Below, piece by piece: positions 1-7,073 of a stretch of 7,928 nt of DNA. Within the stretch, counting starts at the first letter, position 1, and each line of letters opens with the position of its first letter. The notes below the pieces were generated by a model. That model saw nothing but the letters and a program-made list of their open reading frames with translations. It was not told the origin of the DNA and made no database searches. The stretch covers positions 1-7,928 of the forward strand of contig JAEWPN010000263.1 of NCBI GenBank assembly GCA_023399455.1, written 5' to 3'. The translations under genes and the position numbers were made by a program. Source of the stretch: Bacillota bacterium. GTDB lineage: Bacteria > Bacillota > Clostridia > Lachnospirales > Lachnospiraceae.

Positions 1-585
1 GGCATTTTCCCAAAGTCCGGGAAGAACGTAGTATTTGCCGTCGGACTTCATTTTCTGCTTTAAGTCGTCTACCATGTTCCAATCCTGAACACATTTCTGG
101 TAATTGGGCATATACTGTACCCAATCGCTGATAGCTACTACCTGACCGCCGTTAACATATGCATTTTCTTCATAAGTCTTTGGAATAATATACGGTGAAT
201 CGCCTGAATTAACTAATACGGATTTTTTATCCTCATAATCACTTCTCGCAATTAATGTGAGGTCAAAGCTTACGTTAGTGAGTTCCTGGATTCTCGTCAT
301 GATTCTCCAATCATCCTTATAAGGATAATTCTCATGGTCCGAAAACATCATGGAATAGGTTACCGGTTCTTCAGAATGGAAGGTAACTCCGGCACCATAT
401 TCATAGCCTTCCGCTTCATCCTCCACTACATCCGTGGTAACCATATCCTCTACGGTTGAAGGTTCTGTCGTTGTTTCCTCGGAAGTAGTTTCTTCCGTCG
501 TCTGCGTTCCTGCGCTCCCGCAGGCAGCAAGCGAAAGTGCCATAGCTGATGCGAGCACAATGGCAAGCACTTTCTTCATTTTCAT
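1..585 (-). CDS. Extracellular sugar-binding lipoprotein of an ABC transporter (LplA-like), N-terminal part only
   Basis: This is the first 195 codons of a substrate-binding lipoprotein; the gene continues past the left edge. Residues 1-22 form a lipoprotein signal peptide: basic MKMKK, a hydrophobic stretch, then lipobox LAAC with Cys22 as the lipidated residue. A Thr/Glu/Ser-rich linker follows (about 23-50), then the start of the binding domain (VTYSMMFSDHENYP, later DWRIMTRIQELTNV), which resembles LplA/YtcQ-type CUT1 binding proteins. The start is set by AGGAGG at 600-595, nine bases before ATG 585; an in-frame ATG at 579 is less well spaced. By context it captures oligosaccharides outside the membrane and hands them to the two permeases encoded just upstream. 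Being last in the visible gene order is unusual, because binding proteins often come first. Substrate (aldouronates) is inferred from the neighbouring GH67 gene, not from the binding protein itself. Confidence 0.9.
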   Translation of the reverse strand, partial: MKMKKVLAIVLASAMALSLAACGSAGTQTTEETTSEETTTEPSTVEDMVTTDVVEDEAEGYEYGAGVTFHSEEPVTYSMMFSDHENYPYKDDWRIMTRIQELTNVSFDLTLIARSDYEDKKSVLVNSGDSPYIIPKTYEENAYVNGGQVVAISDWVQYMPNYQKCVQDWNMVDDLKQKMKSDGKYYVLPGLWENA

Positions 586-629
586 AACTCATTTCCTCCT
601 TTTAAATGTTAATTGGTTGCTTATTCAAT

Positions 630-649
630 CCAGAATATATCCTCTCTGG
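630..649 (-). other. Weak stem-loop between the second permease and binding-protein genes
   Basis: In the 86-base gap after the permease stop, arms CCAGA (630-634) and TCTGG (645-649) can pair around a 10-base loop. No T-run follows, so this does not look like a terminator. It might stabilise mRNA ends and help set binding-protein levels, but a five-base-pair stem can occur by chance. I see no convincing promoter in this gap. Confidence 0.25.
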
Positions 650-671
650 TTTAAATACGTTGTTATGCCTC

Positions 672-1550
672 CTAACCCTTGACAGATCCCATCATCATAC
701 CCTGCACAAAGTATTTCTGGATGAAAGGGTACACACAAATAATCGGTGCCGCTGTCAATACCATACAGGCTGACTTAACCGTAGCTGCTATCTGGCTGGA
801 CTCATCCAGACCGGCTCCTACTTCCTGTGTTCCCATGGCTCCCATAATGAGCTGCCTCAGGTAAAGAGCAATCGGCCATTTATCCTTGCTGTCCAGATAA
901 AGGAAGGGGCTCCACCAGTTGTTCCAGATGCCTACAATGTAGAACAGGAACATTGTTGCGATAATTGGCTTGGATAAAGGAACAATGATTTTTATAAAAA
1001 TTCCATACGCATTCATTCCGTCTACGGCTGCCGCTTCCTCTAATTCATCCGGCAGCCCTGCAAAAAAAGATTTCATCAATAAAACGTTATAAGCGCTGAT
1101 CGCTCCCGGAATGACGATTGCCCACATGGTGTCCCGCATATGAAGCGCTTGTGCGACTAATACATAGTTAGGAATCATGCCGCCGGCAAAAAACATGGTA
1201 AATACTACAAAGGGCGTGAAAAATCTATTTAACACCAGCCTCTTCTTGGATAAGGGATATGCCAAAACAGCGGTTCCCGCCAACGAAATCACAGTTCCCA
1301 CTACAGAATAGAAAACTGTATTTCCGTAGTATACGAAGAAGTCCTGTTTTCCTAAAATGATACTGTAAGTTCTTGTGGTAAAATCTACGGGGAAAAATGA
1401 TACTTTTCCTGCATAGATTGCCGCTTCCGAGCTAAAAGACTGCGCCAGCAGATAAAGGAAAGGGTATAAAGTAACAAATACGACAAACAGCATAATAAGA
1501 AGATTGAACACCTGAAATACGCGATATCCTTTCGATTCTTTTACTTTCAT
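672..1550 (-). CDS. ytcP: Carbohydrate ABC transporter permease, MalG/LplC-YtcP type
   Basis: This 292-residue integral membrane protein is one of two permease subunits of a CUT1 sugar importer. Hydrophobic segments lie near residues 13-35, 76-100, 110-132, 141-161, 196-216 and 258-278, which fits six membrane helices. The cytoplasmic EAA loop that docks the ATPase is clear: E172-A-A-A-V-D177-G178, with the conserved proline near 191 (IVPLSKP). Length and the C-terminal ending (YFVQGMMMGSVKG) are typical of the LplC/YtcP subfamily, which works with LplA-like binding proteins and a shared ATPase. AGGAGG (1563-1558) sits seven bases before ATG 1550. It follows the partner permease by 15 bases, so the two are probably co-transcribed and co-translated. 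The symbol reflects subfamily resemblance. The aldouronate substrate is inferred from the linked GH67 gene. Confidence 0.93.
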   Translation of the reverse strand: MKVKESKGYRVFQVFNLLIMLFVVFVTLYPFLYLLAQSFSSEAAIYAGKVSFFPVDFTTRTYSIILGKQDFFVYYGNTVFYSVVGTVISLAGTAVLAYPLSKKRLVLNRFFTPFVVFTMFFAGGMIPNYVLVAQALHMRDTMWAIVIPGAISAYNVLLMKSFFAGLPDELEEAAAVDGMNAYGIFIKIIVPLSKPIIATMFLFYIVGIWNNWWSPFLYLDSKDKWPIALYLRQLIMGAMGTQEVGAGLDESSQIAATVKSACMVLTAAPIICVYPFIQKYFVQGMMMGSVKG

Positions 1551-1565
1551 TTTCTTTCCTCCTTT

Positions 1566-2504
1566 CTACCACAAACTTGATTCTGTTAGTTTTTTCGATA
1601 TTAGGTTGGCGCTGATTACCAGAACCAATCCTATGATTCCCTCAAACAAACCGACCGCCGTCGCATAGCTGAACTTTCCGCCCGTAATACCCATCCGGTA
1701 TACGTAGGTTGCAATAACATCCGCCTTTTCGTAGGTGGAAGGCAAATACAGCAAGATAATCTTTTCGAAGTTGGAACCCATAATACCTCCAATATCCAGA
1801 ATTAACAAGGTAGTGATCGTCGGAAGTATTCCGGGAATGGTAACATGAAGCGCCTGCTTAAAGCGTCCCGCTCCGTCGATTTTGGCTGCCTCATACAGCT
1901 CCGTATTGATGGCGGTCATTGCTGCCAGATAGAGGATAGTTCCCCAGCCGAGTCCCTGCCATACGCCGGAAATAATATAGATAGCCGGAAACCAGTCCGC
2001 TTCTTGAATGAAGGAAATCTTATCCAGTCCGAAGTTCGCCATTAAGGTATTGATCGGCCCGGTCAAGGACACGATTTCCTTGATCATGCCGGCAATAATG
2101 ACCATAGAGATAAAGTGCGGAAGGTAAGATATCGTCTGTACGAATTTCTTCCATCTGATATTTCTTATTTCATTAAGAAGTAAAGCGAATATCAATGTAA
2201 GCGGGAATCGCACCACCAGATAGGAAACACTTAGCGTTAACGTATTCCTAAAGGCTCTCCAGAAGGAGGCGTCTCCCATAAACTGCAGGAAATATCTGAG
2301 GCCTACCCACTCCGTACCGAAGATATTAGTACCGCCCTTGTATTTACGAAAAGCGATAATATTGCCGAACATGGGCACATATTTGAAGATGATAAAATAC
2401 AGAATCGGAATGAGCAGGAAGGTATATAACCTCCATTCCTTCTTCAAATGCTTTCTTAAGGAAATCTTTCCCAAATGTTGATTGTTTTCTTTTACTCTTG
2501 CCAT
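1566..2504 (-). CDS. lplB: Sugar ABC transporter permease, MalF/LplB type
   Basis: This 312-residue membrane protein is the first permease subunit of the importer. After a basic cytoplasmic N-terminus (about 1-25) come hydrophobic segments near 26-45, 88-111, 124-142, 172-196, 228-245 and 281-301. The signature of LplB-type subunits is visible: FKYVPMFGNIIAFRKYK after helix 1, SYLPHFIS in the middle, and an EAA loop E205-A-A-K-I-D210-G211 through IPGILP (223-228). The start ATG 2504 has AGAGGT (2516-2511) six bases upstream. It follows the alpha-glucuronidase gene by 48 bases, which contain a stem-loop, and precedes its partner permease by 15 bases. With that partner and the lipoprotein it would form the membrane pore importing xylan-derived oligosaccharides. 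No ATPase gene is present here; CUT1 systems of this kind commonly share one encoded elsewhere. Confidence 0.93.
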   Translation of the reverse strand: MARVKENNQHLGKISLRKHLKKEWRLYTFLLIPILYFIIFKYVPMFGNIIAFRKYKGGTNIFGTEWVGLRYFLQFMGDASFWRAFRNTLTLSVSYLVVRFPLTLIFALLLNEIRNIRWKKFVQTISYLPHFISMVIIAGMIKEIVSLTGPINTLMANFGLDKISFIQEADWFPAIYIISGVWQGLGWGTILYLAAMTAINTELYEAAKIDGAGRFKQALHVTIPGILPTITTLLILDIGGIMGSNFEKIILLYLPSTYEKADVIATYVYRMGITGGKFSYATAVGLFEGIIGLVLVISANLISKKLTESSLW

Positions 2505-2521
2505 TTCACTACCTCTTTCTT

Positions 2522-2538
2522 TGGGTGTTCTTCACCCA
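2522..2538 (-). other. Intercistronic stem-loop between hydrolase and transporter genes
   Basis: Arms TGGGTG (2522-2527) and CACCCA (2533-2538) pair perfectly around a five-base loop, in the 48-base gap after the GH67 stop codon and just before the LplB ribosome site. There is no downstream T-run in the direction of transcription, so it does not look like an intrinsic terminator. It is placed where a processing or stability hairpin could uncouple enzyme and transporter mRNA levels; that role is inference. Confidence 0.45.
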
Positions 2539-2552
2539 TTCCAACCGATCGA

Positions 2553-4583
2553 TCAGTAAATCTCTCTTCCCAGTTCATCCATAATACCTGATTTTCTGTA
2601 AAAATACGTATTAATCTGATCCCGCCACTCTTTGGAATGTTCCTCCTGATGCAGCAGCCTTTCATCGATTCTTTTGTATATCTTTTCCGGCAATCTGTCT
2701 TTTAAAGTTTCAAACTGTTTCCGCATTTGCGCTGCTTCGGCGGCTCCTTCGAAATGTGTGTCATAAATATGCTGAATCAAAGTCTTTCCGTTCTTTAAGC
2801 GATATGTATAAGGAACATGGTGGAAAAACAAGAGCAGCTCCTCCGGGCAAGTTTCCATATGGTTATATGCAGAAGCATTAGGCTCGTTGTAAAGCATTGC
2901 ATATCCCGTTCCTTTATCGCTTCTGTCCACTCCCATACCTAAGTGATCCGCCCTATGGTAGGTTCCCCATCTGTCATATTCGTAGCCGTCTACACTGGGT
3001 CCGTAATGATGAGCCGGATTCACCATCCATCCGATTCCCAGAGGTGATGTATATTTCTCGTAAATACCGCGGGAATTTATTAGAATGAAAAGAAGGATTT
3101 GTTTTATCTCTTCGTCTTTCCCAAAGGTAAGATCGATCCATTCGGAGGCAATTTCCTCCGCCGTGAGCTCCGGCTCATAGGCGAGCCTTCCGAAACCATA
3201 TAGGTTTGCTGCCGCTAAATCGTGCCCTGTCCAGTTTGCATCATTTCCCGTGTTAGCCACCGCTGCCATCCCGCAATTGGTATGGCCGAAAGTCCTGCCG
3301 GTTACAATATCGCAGACAGTATCCTTCTCCTTCGCCACATAAGTATGGAAATCCATTATTTCCTTAAACATGGGAATCAGATAGCAGACATGTCTCTGCT
3401 GTCCCGTATATTCCTGCGCGATCTGTACCTCCAGCATCTGGTTTGTTGCCTTTAAGCCGCCGAACAAGGGAAGCACAGGTTCTCTGACCTGAAAGTCCAT
3501 GGGTCCGTTCTTTATCTGTAAGATGACATTATCCTTAAATTCTCCGTCGAGGGGCATAAAGTTGTCGTAACCCGATCTGGCTCTGTCCGTTTTCTTGTCC
3601 CGCCAGTCCTGCCTGCAGTTATATACAAAGCAGCGCCATATAATCAGTCCGCCGTAAGGCTCCGCCGCTTCCGCCAGCATATTGGCACCGTCCGCGTGGT
3701 TTCTCCCGTAGGTAAAGGGTCCGGGCCTTCCTTCCGAATCCGCCTTGATCAAAAACCCGCCCAGATTAGGAATTTTTGTAAATACCTCCGCCATCTTTTC
3801 CCTCCACCACTGCTTAATATCCTCCTGCAAGGGATCAGCACTGTCCAAACCGTCAAGCTCCATGGGGGCAGCATAATTCAGACTTAAGAAAAGCCTGATG
3901 CCATATCCGGCGAAACTTTCCGACAGTTCCTTTAATTTGTCGAAATATCTGTCGGTTATGAGACATGTGGCGTTGTCCTTCACGTTTACGTTATTGATTA
4001 CCACAGCATTGATGGAGATGGATGCTAACAGCCTCGCATAGGTCTTGGTTCGTTCATTAACGATGATTTCGTTGTTTTCAAAGAAAAAGGAATTCCCCGA
4101 ATAACCCCTTTCGATGCTTCCGTCCATATTATCCCAGTGATTCAGCATTCTTAACGGAGCCGCGGGCTCTTTGAAAACATTCAGCCCCTTTAAGGATTTC
4201 TCTCTCTGCATCTGCCTGATAAGGGCGAAGGCCCCGTATAAAATGCCCTTTCCATCGGAGGCTTCTATCATAATCCAGTTTTCGTTTTCATAAATATGAT
4301 AACTCTCCGCCTTCATGCCGGGAACAATACACAGCTTAATTCTGTCTATTATTTCCGCTGACTCCGCATTTTTCTCTTCGGCATCATCGCCCATGGGAGT
4401 CTTATGTAGAACCGGTTTCGAACCGGTCATGACCTCCAGGGCCAGGAGCAGTTCTTCCGCTCCATGGGTGGCGGTTGGATTATCACAGTCTGCATATATA
4501 TGGCGGATTCCGCAAATTTCCTTATTGTTTTCTTTTTTTACATATGTCAGCCATAATTGTTCAAAATTCATATTAATATCCAT
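2553..4583 (-). CDS. aguA: GH67 alpha-glucuronidase (xylan/aldouronate debranching), cytoplasmic
   Basis: This enzyme removes the alpha-1,2-linked (4-O-methyl)glucuronic acid from the non-reducing-end xylose of aldouronates. The protein has 676 residues, close to the roughly 680 of Geobacillus AguA, and the whole family layout is visible: an N-terminal alpha/beta domain (about 1-140), a TIM barrel opening with RMLNHWDNMDGSIERGY (145-161), and a C-terminal helical domain with HHYGPSVDGYEYDRWGTYH and ELLLFFHHVPYTYR. Catalytic residues are in place: acid Glu284 (KADSEGRPGP), and Asp363 (NGPMDFQVREP) with Glu391 (AQEYTGQ), one position off the Geobacillus E285/D364/E392 numbering. There is no signal peptide, so it acts in the cytoplasm after import. 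Start choice is uncertain: ATG 4583 is only nine bases after the GH3 stop and has GGG immediately before it, while in-frame ATG 4571 (Met5) has GGGATGG eight bases upstream and is the likelier start, giving 672 residues. Confidence 0.97.
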   Translation of the reverse strand: MDINMNFEQLWLTYVKKENNKEICGIRHIYADCDNPTATHGAEELLLALEVMTGSKPVLHKTPMGDDAEEKNAESAEIIDRIKLCIVPGMKAESYHIYENENWIMIEASDGKGILYGAFALIRQMQREKSLKGLNVFKEPAAPLRMLNHWDNMDGSIERGYSGNSFFFENNEIIVNERTKTYARLLASISINAVVINNVNVKDNATCLITDRYFDKLKELSESFAGYGIRLFLSLNYAAPMELDGLDSADPLQEDIKQWWREKMAEVFTKIPNLGGFLIKADSEGRPGPFTYGRNHADGANMLAEAAEPYGGLIIWRCFVYNCRQDWRDKKTDRARSGYDNFMPLDGEFKDNVILQIKNGPMDFQVREPVLPLFGGLKATNQMLEVQIAQEYTGQQRHVCYLIPMFKEIMDFHTYVAKEKDTVCDIVTGRTFGHTNCGMAAVANTGNDANWTGHDLAAANLYGFGRLAYEPELTAEEIASEWIDLTFGKDEEIKQILLFILINSRGIYEKYTSPLGIGWMVNPAHHYGPSVDGYEYDRWGTYHRADHLGMGVDRSDKGTGYAMLYNEPNASAYNHMETCPEELLLFFHHVPYTYRLKNGKTLIQHIYDTHFEGAAEAAQMRKQFETLKDRLPEKIYKRIDERLLHQEEHSKEWRDQINTYFYRKSGIMDELGREIY

Positions 4584-4592
4584 CCCTTTTTC

Positions 4593-6731
4593 TTATTCCG
4601 CTTTTACCTTCAATACTGCTATCTTCTTGCCGGTAAGAGCTTCACTTCGTTTCTCCGGCTGGGTTCCTCCAATAGATACGAGATATTCGCCCTTCTCCAC
4701 TCCGGACACGCCGTTTTCATCATAGAGGGCAAACGCTCCTATCGGAAGACTTACGGTGATTTCCTTGCTTTCCCCTGGCTGCAGCGTTATCTTCCTGACT
4801 CCTTTTAGTTGAGCGCACGGCGTCCCTTCTCTCAGGGCCTTCACATAGACTTCTACCGTTTCCGTTCCTTCCCTGCTCCCGGTATTGGTAACCGTAGCCT
4901 TCACGCTGACTCCGTGCCTGTCAAGCACGCTTTTAGATACCCTTTCATTGCTGTATGTAAATTCCGTATAAGATAACCCGAATCCGAAGGGATACAGCGC
5001 TTCATTTACCATATAACGGTAGGTTCTTCCCTTCATTGCATAATCCAGGAAATCAGGAAGTTCCTCTGTCGTTCTGTAGAAGGTTATGGGAAGTTTTCCC
5101 TCCGGGTTTCTATCGCCGAACAATATCTGAGCAATGGCCTTCCCTCCCTGAGCTCCGGGGTACCAGCCCTGGAGAATGGCAGGAATGTGTTCATCCGCCC
5201 ATCCTACCGCCAGCGCACTCCCCGATAAGAGTACAAGGACTACCGGCTTTCCGCTGGCATAAGCGGTTTGCAGAACCTCCTGCTGCATTCCGGGAAGATC
5301 CAGATTCGGTTTATCACCGCTGGCATATTGATTTCCCTCATCGCCTTCTTCTCCCTCTAAGCCTGCATCCAAACCAAGACAAACAATTACGATATCGCTG
5401 GCGTCACAGACGCCCTTTACTTCTGAAATGCGGTCATTGTTTATTCCCAGTCCACTTATTTTGTCTTTATATAAATGGCAGCCTTCAGAGTACATTACCC
5501 TTACTTCTTCGCCTACATAGTCCTGAATTCCTTCCAAGACAGTATAATACCTGGAGGCCGTTCCTTCGTAATTTCCTACCAGTGCTCTTCTGTTATTGGC
5601 ATTAGGTCCTATCACTCCGATAGTATTTATTTTGGACTTATCTAAGGGGAGCAGATTTTTCTCATTCTTCAGAAGCACTACACATTTTGCAGCAGTCTCC
5701 AGATTCAATTGCTGCATTTCCCTGGAATCCACCACGCTGTAAGGAATCTCATCGAAAGGATTCTTTCCCCTATCATCAAATACACCCAGTTTCATTCTTG
5801 CAGTAAAAAGGTTAACTACCGCTTCGTCGATTCTTTCCTCCTGCACCATCCCTTTGTTCACGGCATCCACTAAATAAATAAAAAGATTGCCGCAATTTAA
5901 GTCACAGCCATTATTCATCGCCATTGCCACCGACTCTACCGGTCCCGATGTCACTCCGTGTCCCTGATGGAAATCCTTGATCGCCCAGCAATCCGAAACC
6001 ACATGTCCTTCGAAATTCCATTCGCTTCTCAAAATATCCGTCAAAAGCTCTTTGCTTCCGCAGCACGGTGCTCCGTTTGTTCTATTATAGGCTCCCATGA
6101 CCGCTTCCACTTTTCCCTCTTGTACACATGCTTTAAAGGCGGGTAGGTAAGTTTCATATAGATCCTGTTTAGATACTACGGCGTTGAAGCTGTGCCTGAT
6201 ATCCTCCGGTCCGCTGTGTACTGCAAAATGCTTAGCGCAGGCTGCAGATTTCATATAGTTCTCATCGTGTCCCTGAAGCCCTTGCGTGAACCGCACCCCT
6301 AACCTGGATGTCAGATACGGGTCTTCTCCAAAGGTTTCATGACCTCTCCCCCATCTGGGATCTCTGAATATATTAACATTGGGGGACCAGAATGTAAGCC
6401 CTTTATAAATATCTGTATCTCCGTATTTTTGCTGCATATTGAATTTGGCACGTCCCTCTGTGGAAATGGCATCCGCCACTTTTTCCAAATGGTCTTCATC
6501 AAAGGTTGCTGCCATGGAAATCGCCTGAGGAAACACTGTCGCCACACCGGCTCTCGCCACGCCGTGCAAGGCTTCGTTCCACCAGTTATATGCCGGTATT
6601 TCCAAACGTTCGATTGCAGGAGCGCCGTTCAAAGTCTGAAACACCTTTTCCTCTAATGTCATCTCTGCCACCAGCTTACGGGCACGTTTTCTGAACTCAT
6701 CTATTTTCGCTTCGTCTCTTATCAGCTCCAC
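4593..6731 (-). CDS. GH3 glycosidase, probable cytoplasmic beta-xylosidase
   Basis: This 712-residue GH3 enzyme would release xylose from the non-reducing end of xylo-oligosaccharides, completing what the GH67 enzyme starts. The N-terminal barrel (about 15-330) has WWNEALHGVAR (50-60), FWSPNVNIFRDPRWGRGHET (114-133) and AKHFAVHSGPEDIRH (166-180), which binds sugar. The nucleophile is Asp247 in VVSDCWAI. The second alpha/beta domain (about 345-560) has the Glu-rich GLEGEEGDEG loop (457-466), where the acid/base Glu is expected. A fibronectin-III-like domain follows (about 600-690; ETVEVYVK, LKGVRKI). There is no signal peptide, so it is cytoplasmic. It starts with GTG, eight bases after AGGAGG (6745-6740). 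It is the first gene of the operon, and its stop is nine bases before the GH67 start. Motifs and context favour beta-xylosidase, but GH3 includes beta-glucosidases and arabinofuranosidases, so substrate is not settled by sequence alone. Confidence 0.93.
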   Translation of the reverse strand: MELIRDEAKIDEFRKRARKLVAEMTLEEKVFQTLNGAPAIERLEIPAYNWWNEALHGVARAGVATVFPQAISMAATFDEDHLEKVADAISTEGRAKFNMQQKYGDTDIYKGLTFWSPNVNIFRDPRWGRGHETFGEDPYLTSRLGVRFTQGLQGHDENYMKSAACAKHFAVHSGPEDIRHSFNAVVSKQDLYETYLPAFKACVQEGKVEAVMGAYNRTNGAPCCGSKELLTDILRSEWNFEGHVVSDCWAIKDFHQGHGVTSGPVESVAMAMNNGCDLNCGNLFIYLVDAVNKGMVQEERIDEAVVNLFTARMKLGVFDDRGKNPFDEIPYSVVDSREMQQLNLETAAKCVVLLKNEKNLLPLDKSKINTIGVIGPNANNRRALVGNYEGTASRYYTVLEGIQDYVGEEVRVMYSEGCHLYKDKISGLGINNDRISEVKGVCDASDIVIVCLGLDAGLEGEEGDEGNQYASGDKPNLDLPGMQQEVLQTAYASGKPVVLVLLSGSALAVGWADEHIPAILQGWYPGAQGGKAIAQILFGDRNPEGKLPITFYRTTEELPDFLDYAMKGRTYRYMVNEALYPFGFGLSYTEFTYSNERVSKSVLDRHGVSVKATVTNTGSREGTETVEVYVKALREGTPCAQLKGVRKITLQPGESKEITVSLPIGAFALYDENGVSGVEKGEYLVSIGGTQPEKRSEALTGKKIAVLKVKAE

Positions 6732-6739
6732 GCTATGTT

Positions 6740-6745
6740 CCTCCT
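6740..6745 (-). promoter_or_regulatory. Ribosome binding site fixing a GTG start for the GH3 gene
   Basis: A perfect AGGAGG read on the minus strand lies eight bases before GTG 6731-6729, which encodes the first residue of VELIRDEAKI (initiated as Met). The site and the conserved protein start support GTG as the true start. Confidence 0.8.
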
Positions 6746-6773
6746 GATATAATGTATCATTTATTTTTTCACT

Positions 6774-6838
6774 TACAACAGTTGTATAATTTGTATACTT
6801 ACCGTTTGTTTACAAAGGAAGTATATGTCAATCTGACA
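6774..6838. repeat. Cluster of short inverted repeats upstream of the operon
   Basis: Three short palindromes lie within 65 bases: TACAAC-A-GTTGTA (6774-6786), TTTGT-TT-ACAAA (6805-6816) and TGTCA-ATC-TGACA (6826-6838). A direct repeat TTGTATA also occurs at 6782-6788 and 6791-6797, nine bases apart. They could be protein-binding sites or, if transcription starts further upstream, leader stem-loops of the operon mRNA. Each is short enough to arise by chance in AT-rich DNA; it is the clustering that is notable. Confidence 0.35.
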
Positions 6839-6863
6839 ATCATTTCTCTTTATATTTTGCACT

Positions 6864-6869
6864 ATTATA
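6864..6869 (-). promoter_or_regulatory. Candidate -10 box for the operon (weak)
   Basis: TATAAT on the minus strand is a perfect -10 hexamer, but no good -35 lies 16-18 bases upstream of it. An alternative -10, TATACT at 6825-6820, also lacks a -35. Lack of a -35 is common for promoters that depend on an AraC-type activator. Which one is used cannot be decided from the sequence. Confidence 0.25.
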
Positions 6870-6870
6870 A

Positions 6871-6889
6871 TCAAATATTGCTATATTTT
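6871..6889 (+). repeat. Copy A of a 19-bp repeated motif, candidate operator
   Basis: Reads TCAAATATTGCTATATTTT. It matches copy B (6912) at 16 of 19 positions in direct orientation with 41-bp spacing, and copy C (7054-7072) in inverted orientation at 16 of 19, including a perfect 13-bp core (6871-6883 against 7060-7072). It adjoins the candidate minus-strand -10 box at 6869-6864. Confidence 0.45.
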
Positions 6890-6911
6890 ATTTTTTGATA
6901 ATTTTAACTTA

Positions 6912-6930
6912 TCGAATTATGCTATATTTT
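6912..6930 (+). repeat. Copy B of the 19-bp motif
   Basis: Reads TCGAATTATGCTATATTTT, 41 bp after copy A, about four helical turns. The similarity continues downstream after a five-base gap (TTGATAATTT after copy A, TTGATTATTT after copy B), so A and B look like an imperfect tandem unit of about 36-41 bp. Confidence 0.4.
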
Positions 6931-7053
6931 TTGATTATTTATTTATATTTGTATTTAAATATTATAAAAATTCTAGGTTTATTAATATTTTTTTGCATTT
7001 TTGAAATTATTACTAAAAATATTATTTAATTTTTTGTGCATATTGTACACTAA

Positions 7054-7072
7054 TAATTTTAGCAATATTTGA
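7054..7072 (-). repeat. Copy C of the 19-bp motif, inverted, abutting the regulator promoter
   Basis: On the minus strand it reads TCAAATATTGCTAAAATTA, and its first 13 bases are identical to copy A. It ends one base before the TTGACA of the regulator's promoter, a good position for a protein that blocks or assists RNA polymerase there. Confidence 0.45.
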
Positions 7073-7073
7073 A

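Noticed and set aside
434..682. Plus-strand open frame of 82 codons opposite the binding-protein gene
   Set aside because: It lies antisense to the signal peptide and linker of a clear lipoprotein gene, has no ribosome site, and its composition mirrors the Thr/Glu linker codons.
2522..2538. Intrinsic terminator inside the operon
   Set aside because: The stem is good but no T-run follows on the minus strand, and the next gene has its own ribosome site close by.
5036..5605. Plus-strand open frame of 189 codons
   Set aside because: It is wholly antisense to the conserved GH3 domain, rich in Pro/Arg/Leu as expected of a shadow frame, and resembles no family I know.
6801..6820. Possible catabolite-repression (cre) site around GTTTGTTTACAAA
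   Set aside because: The central CG and flanking bases of the cre consensus do not align on either strand; there are too many mismatches to call CcpA control.
6879..6947. CRISPR-like or satellite repeat
   Set aside because: Only two tandem, imperfect, AT-rich units exist; there are no regular spacers and no cas genes.
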